The position numbers and the translations under genes were made by a program. 64,000 bases of DNA from Nectonema munidae (taxonomy: Eukaryota > Nematomorpha > Nectonematoida > Nectonematidae), in the NCBI GenBank assembly GCA_030549495.1, contig JAUIRK010000673.1, forward strand, positions 1,302,001 through 1,366,000. The letters run 5' to 3'. Shown here in pieces: positions 58,491 to 64,000 of the stretch. The notes below the pieces were generated by a model, which saw only the letters and a list, made by a program, of their open reading frames with translations, made no database searches and had not been told where the DNA came from. The first letter of the stretch is position 1. Each line of letters starts with the position of its first letter.

Positions 58491-59322
58491 GAAAGAAAAA
58501 TTGCACTTGATAAACTAGTACTTTAGAGTTTGGCAATAAGTTTGAAACTGTTTTTTAAGTATTTTTTGTTCATTATCATAAATTGATATAGGCAATAGTT
58601 TTAAAATATGCAGGCCAAAATTTTTGAGAATTTGATTGATTTCAAAGTCTCCCCATCTAATTTTGGCAATATGCTGAAAAATGTAGAAATAACGTATGAT
58701 TGATCAAAAAAATAAGTAAGGGTTAAAAAATTAGGTTTGATCTCTCTAATCAATTTTAGTATTAAAACACAAAAAAAATTTAACATCAAAAAGTGAGTTT
58801 ATAGGCCAAAAAAATGTTAATATAAATTTAACTTCGTGAAGACGAAATTAAATATTGGATTTCGCTTTTGTTCTGGATTCAAAATTTAAAAATTCTATGC
58901 TCACATAAATCTTACTCATCAGATGTAACACTCCTTAGACAGAAAAGTCTATACTCTATACTATATAGTAAAAAATGCAATAGTTTTGTTAGGAAAAAAG
59001 TTACAAAAAAAACTTATTTGTAAATAGATCCAAGCTTTTGAAAATAGAGATCATTTTCAGTTAAAATTTTGACATTAACTTGCACCACTTTTTTTGGTAA
59101 ATGTAGTTGTGATCATAGCTCAGCAAAATTAGATTTTCATTTTACGACAACCATGAAGTTAATGTTATGAAGAAGGGAAAAAAATCTAAAGCACATAGGG
59201 CTATGCTATCTTTAACCATCTAGTTTCCAAAAAGTTTTATTGAAAAAAGAAAAAAAATCGTTTGGACTGTGATGATTTTTTTATAATTAGGTGCAAAAAA
59301 TAAATTCGATCGGTTGTACTCA

Positions 59323-59590
59323 TCAATTTTTAGGACTCTCACTTGTTTGAGAACTTTGCAGAGAAGTCCTCTTCTTCTCGTAGATATTATTTAGAGATTT
59401 CGAAGCTTCAACCTCGCCCTTAACGATTTCCTTATCACACAGAAGATCCAATTCGCTCAGGGATTTAACTAATGACAATTTACTGGGCAAATATTTGTGC
59501 GTTAGCTTTGCTTAATCTACCAACGCGCACTTGAAGTTGTCGCAAAGATTCGCCATTTTGACTGGTATCACATTTTTGCAGATGTCAAAC
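59323..59590 (-). pseudogene. Unidentified coding-like segment with one internal stop
   Basis: After an acceptor-like AAATTTTTCAG (minus strand, about 59603-59593) a frame reads KFDICKNVIPVKMANLCDNF, KCALVD, a stop (TAA), then AKLTHKYLPSKLSLVKSLSE, LDLLCDKEIVKGEVEASKSL and NNIYEKKRTSLQSSQTSESP, ending at a second stop at 59325-59323. From ATG at 59556 it spans 78 codons. Composition (Leu/Lys/Glu/Ser, amphipathic) differs from AT noise and the frame is otherwise uninterrupted. It could be a recent pseudogene, an exon with an assembly error, or a last exon ending at LVD with later similarity by chance. I do not recognise the family. Confidence 0.4.
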
Positions 59591-59710
59591 TTTCTGAAAA
59601 ATTTAAAAATAGTTAGAACTGTGCTCACGACACGTTCTCTGATACCAACCAGTGTTCCTGATTTCCCAAAATTCCAACGATATATTTAAAAAGAATAAAT
59701 ATTTTTTGAT

Positions 59711-60062
59711 TTTTTAAAGAATATTTTTCGATTCTATGATTACAGGATTTTCTATTGATTTTATTTGATAAATATATTATTTAATATCGTGGAAATTGCA
59801 AAAATATAGGTAATAACTTTTGTAACATCATATGAGGTATATCAAATCTTACATCTAGCAAAACATGAACAGAAAATTTCATATTTTTTAAAGAATATTT
59901 TTCGATTCTTTGATTACAGAATTTTATTTTGATTATTTGACAAATATATTATTTAATATCGTGAAAAAATAGAAAAAATATAGGTAATAACTTATGAAAC
60001 CTCGTCTCCCCGAATGAGGTATATCAGATCGTACATCTAGCAAAATATGAACAGAAAGTTGA
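59711..60062. repeat. Direct tandem duplication, period 174 bp
   Basis: TTTTTAAAGAATATTTTTCG at 59711 recurs at 59885, and similarity continues through TTGATAAATATATTATTTAA, ATATAGGTAATAACTT, GAGGTATATCA and TCTAGCAAAA to GAACAGAAA. The copies differ by scattered substitutions and a small insertion (CTCGTCTCCCCG) in the second. Confidence 0.85.
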
Positions 60063-60102
60063 ACATTGTCTACTTAGTCATTTGTACATGGAATAGAAAC
60101 CA

Positions 60103-60157
60103 TCGTAGTATACAGATTGGAGATGAACCCTCGTAGTATACAGGTTGGAGATGACAC
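60103..60157. repeat. Direct repeat, period 28 bp
   Basis: Two adjacent copies of TCGTAGTATACAGRTTGGAG with ATGA after, differing at few positions. Confidence 0.85.
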
Positions 60158-60164
60158 TCAAGTT

Positions 60165-63100
60165 ATCTACCCGCGTTCAACCGTACAGGTTATGAGAATA
60201 TATAATATATATATATTCATTTACGTAACCTTAGAAAGATTACAATGTTTGAGGCATAAAGCAATATGATACATTTCGACTGAGGTAGTAACTTAAATTT
60301 AAATTTATAAAAATATATTTGTTGGTGAAGGGAAGACATACTTGGGCAGATGATATGATTTTCACGTTACGGTATCGTACCCGGGATGGCTCGCTTGAAA
60401 ATTAGCCTTAATGTTATGTCCTTTGAGGAGATGATATAAAATTAGGGACGAATCTTTGGATTTATTAATTTATAGTTTTGATGAGAGAAACATTGTGCAT
60501 AAAAACGGATGCAGTATGCTTGAACATTGTAAAAACGATAAACAAATAGTTATATATCATTTACTGAGAGCTGAAATGTTATTTTTCCATTTCCTACTAT
60601 TTGCTGGAATGGAGGGAGAGTACATTACAAAAAGATCTAAGGGTGTGGGTTTGACAAGAGGGGTGATTTTTTCACTCCCACATTCAAGATGATTAGGGGG
60701 TGTGTATTTTGCACATTTTTCTTTCTTCTCCCGATAAATAGTTGTGATTAGAGAGAGGTAATGAATGAAGGATTCGCGACACATCAAAACAGCATCACAC
60801 CATAAACAAGCAGCATCATCAGCGTCAAGTGAAATCGCTAAATCGATACACTCAGAATAAAGGTTCGCTGACATAAGGGTTGTTTACTTATATTAAATCA
60901 TATCATATACTCTCTACTTCCAGCCTCTTTCTTGTTCACATTTTTGAGTCGACACTGCTATAATATGTATGTGTATATAATAAATATAATAATATTGCTT
61001 CTACATGCATATGCTTTCATGTGATATGTTATTGTTTATTTTTTCGTAATATATGTGAAACATCAATGATTCATGGTTTATTATTTTAATGTTCTTTTTA
61101 AAAAGGCAAAGCTTTTTAGTCGAAAGAAACATATTAATATAATTTTTATTAAATGATGATGATGCTGAGGAAATGTGGTGTTGGTGCAGATCGTAATGAA
61201 GCTGATGATGATGGTGGCGATGAGTTGATTTTTATTTTATTAATAATATCACTTTCCTGACATATTGTGAAAAATTGGTAAACTTTACATTCTCTCTCTA
61301 AAAAGTGTATAATGAAATACTTTACTTTAAAAGAGGAGACCAAAGCCTCTCTCACTCGTGTGTCGTCAACTTCTACGAAATCAAATCACAATAAAAACAA
61401 AGAGAAGAAGAAGTAGATGTATTTTAATGTCGTGGTTGTGGGAAATTCAGAATGATGTTTGTAGATACAATACAGAGCAGTGTTTACTATTTATTCATTT
61501 TGTAAATAATTCTTCTTAGCACCACGTATGCCGCTGCCTAATTTTGGTGCAAAATGGATATATCACTCTCATTGAAACGTTTGTAATATTGTCACTAATT
61601 CGCTTTTTGTTTGAACTCAAATCAATCCTAAACAACATTCTGTCATCTGCTCTTTCAAGTAAGCATATATTAAATCAGAGTGATTTCCCATCTCATCTCA
61701 CTCTGCCTCCCTTTTATATAAATTTGATTTGACGCCTCGCTTTATTTTTTATCGAATATTTGCTTGTTTATTTTAGCGATCCTGTAAAATTTATGAGTGA
61801 ATTTTTTTCTCTCTCTGCCCAGTTTTCCAGTTAATTTTTGAACTTATGAAAGCTTGTATACGTCTGACAGTGGTGAATCAGTCCTTGGCATTTCTTGATT
61901 TTAGGAGGGACTTTGCTTGTGTATTGAGTAACAGCTTTGCATTCTTCGTTATTAGTCAACCCTTTTTTGTAAACAGCCAAAAATATATTGTATATTTATT
62001 TGTGCGTGTTATAATATCCTTTATTTCGTAAAGTAGAGAGAAAATAGTCAACTTAAAAGAGCAAAACAATTAAAACCCAAAAATTAAAAATTAAAATAGT
62101 TACTTAATCAATAATTTGTAATTCAAATTTAACAAGTTGAGGATCTTTCGTTAACCTTTTAAGGAATTTGAAAAACAGCGGTGTCCCAAGAAATGAAAAT
62201 CGTATTCTTTAGATATATAAAATTGCATTGAAAAAGAAAAGAGCTGAATAGTTATAAAAATACCTTTCTTTGGTTTGATCTAACTTCAAATTTATATCAA
62301 TACAATCTTTTTAAAAAATATATCGTTAACATTTTCTTATCTCCTTAAAAAGGCTAATTTTCTTTTATCCCCGCACAAATTCAAAACTCTAAACTTGCGT
62401 TCACTTTTAAAAAAAGTTTTTGTATGAATTAAAGCAGACGATGAAAGTCATAAATACACTCACTAAAATCTTCTGCTTTATTTTCCATAACTTTTTTATT
62501 CTATTTTTTCTTCTATTCTTCAAAATTTGAAAATACCTATACAACGGCATATTGGCCGCAACGTAAGTGATTCAAATCATTGTTTGATCGTAAATTTATT
62601 ATTTTATCCTTTTTTAAATACACTATTTGCAATAAATTAGTTCATAATATTTTCATTTAGAGTACTGTACATTTTGAATTTCCAGTTATATAATAAAAAA
62701 AGTTGCAAAAAAACTTAAAAAAGGTAAAATTATTGTTACATCTCAAATGCGGAATCTATATAATCAACAAACGAATATAAATGTATAGTTGTTTGCGTTG
62801 TTGTCTTTCGGAGGATTTATATACGTATATTTATATGCGCTTTTTCTTTAAATCTCTCTTTTACTTTATCTTCGCCCTTTTTTGCTGTTCGTCCTTTTTC
62901 ACTTTCTCTTTCTTGTTTTTCTCTAATAAAATTGCATTTTTTACTCAAAGTGTGTTTTTAGTCTAATTTTTCAAGTTTTTTCATGTGATTTCTTGAAAAA
63001 TTAGTTCAGAATGGATCATTTCATATCTTAATGATTTGCTTTAAACATTTTTAATTTTTTGCTTAAAATTTAAATTCTTGATAGTTTTATCCGTATAACT

Positions 63101-63560
63101 TAATAAAATTTGTTTGTACTTTTGAAAAAATTAAATCTCATTTTGTATAAAATAATACTTTTGTTGCATGATCCTTTCCAACCAAAAACATTTTAAAATA
63201 AAATAACTTTCTATTCATCAAAAAATATGCAAAAATATAATTTATTCCAAAGTAAAAATCCTAAATATTGAGCTTTTCCGTTGAAGCTATATTAATGTTA
63301 TTCAACATGTACCTGGATAGGTTTGTGCAATCAAAAGCATTTAGAAAAAGTAGTTTCTGTATTCGAAGGTAGGAAACTTTTAACCCTGATTTTGCCTGTT
63401 ATCAAGAGCAACATAAGTTGGCTTTTATACTCATCAAAAATTGGCCAAATGATTTGAAAACTTTTTAAGAAAAAAAGTTGACCTAATAATATATTCCTTA
63501 AATACTTTTCGTAAGTAATTATATTAATATTCTTTTTGTAAGAGAGCATGATATAGTTTA
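60165..63560. other. No recognised gene; slightly richer patch at 60.4-61.4 kb
   Basis: A minus-strand frame at 60557-60874 starts MSANLYSECIDLAISLDADD and then AACLWCDAVLMCRESF. It has plausible but unrecognised composition and no splice or promoter support. A degenerate (GAT)n patch lies at 61152-61222. The rest is AT-rich with short random frames. Confidence 0.35.
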
Positions 63561-63566
63561 ATAAAA

Positions 63567-63640
63567 CAGGTTTCTTAGACCTTTTTTACATACGGGCCCA
63601 ACATTTTATTGACATTTAATCTAGGCCCGAAAAATTTTAT
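63567..63640. mobile_element. Possible hAT-like terminus
   Basis: CAGGTTTCTTAGACC followed by ACATACGGGCCCAAC and CTAGGCCCG resembles a hAT end with GGGCC subterminal motifs. There is too little sequence before the window end to find a partner. Confidence 0.3.
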
Positions 63641-64000
63641 TTAAGAGTAAAACCATACAATATATAAAATTAGAAGAATCACTATAGTTTAATTTTTTTT
63701 AATCACTGTGAAAATATATTCGTATATAAATATATCTTTTGCGTGAGGAACAATTGATAAAGAATTATTAAGTCGCTATTTTTAATCAAATAATTGACAC
63801 AATTTCTATATCATATTCGTATGTATTATATTACTGAGATAAAGTAAACTAAGTTTTAAAAAAAATGAATTTTCGGCGACAATCATTGGCTTTTTCAAAC
63901 ATAACGCGGAGAAACATTGGTGTCGTAGGTTGTTTTTAAAAAATTGTGACAAATAAATTGTTTACTCTTTCCCTGTTTACTTTATGCACAAATTTAATTG

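Noticed and set aside
60557-60874. 105-codon minus-strand frame as a gene
   Set aside because: No recognisable domain, splice site, promoter or poly(A) support; mentioned only in the stretch description.
62781-62966. Phe-rich plus-strand frame resembling a membrane protein
   Set aside because: The Phe/Cys/Leu richness follows from a T-rich tract (TTT/CTT/TTC); it is not a convincing protein.

Overview
This window is strongly AT-rich eukaryotic DNA: spliced genes with introns from 55 bp to several kb, poly(A) signals, and many decayed transposons (hAT, pogo/Tigger, piggyBac, LINEs, tRNA-derived SINEs). Nothing bacterial or plasmid-like is visible. The protein types (a GFI1/Senseless zinc finger, an ecto-nucleotide pyrophosphatase/phosphodiesterase) and the transposon mix fit an invertebrate animal. 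A transposon-rich crustacean such as a parasitic copepod would fit well, but that is inference.

Layout. 1-106 is the end of a hAT element. 2163-2368 is the last coding exon of a GFI1/Senseless-like zinc-finger gene, with a poly(A) signal and a tetranucleotide repeat after it. 2.6-10 kb holds no recognisable host exon, only a SINE-like unit and LINE scraps. From 10661 to 42973 the plus strand carries one large gene, an ENPP1/3-like phosphodiesterase. Fifteen exons can be placed, and reading-frame phase agrees at every junction joined here. Its introns are swollen by a 5' LINE piece (14.5-15.6 kb), a hAT transposase copy (26.1-28.8 kb), a Tigger copy (32.6-34.3 kb) and a second LINE copy (36.9-39.8 kb). 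In the intron between exons 2 and 4 lie two cysteine-rich exons (18.98-19.73 kb) whose phase does not fit the ENPP frame; they may belong to a nested gene.

From 43 kb to the end I see mostly fossils: a hAT remnant (44.2-45.3 kb), a recent 1.3-kb internally deleted hAT with a perfect 8-bp target duplication (47403-48741), a piggyBac transposase (49.4-51.1 kb), a broken minus-strand gene of a widespread uncharacterised family (51.6-52.3 kb), a tRNA-derived SINE (52.8 kb), a LINE 3' end (53.2-53.6 kb), a Helitron-like terminus (53.9 kb), a protein-kinase pseudogene (56.2-56.7 kb), a 695-bp hAT derivative (57788-58482), an unidentified minus-strand exon-like segment (59.3-59.6 kb) and local tandem repeats. 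The last 3.8 kb is AT-rich and unremarkable.

The only well-supported host genes are the GFI1-like and ENPP genes. The ENPP product keeps all seven zinc-site residues of the family and an EF-hand-like loop in the nuclease-like domain, so it is probably an active extracellular nucleotide or phospholipid phosphodiesterase. Its 5' end (signal or anchor, any somatomedin-B domains) and the exon expected between exons 2 and 4 were not found. I did not find a convincing previously undescribed system; the most useful leads are listed as findings.
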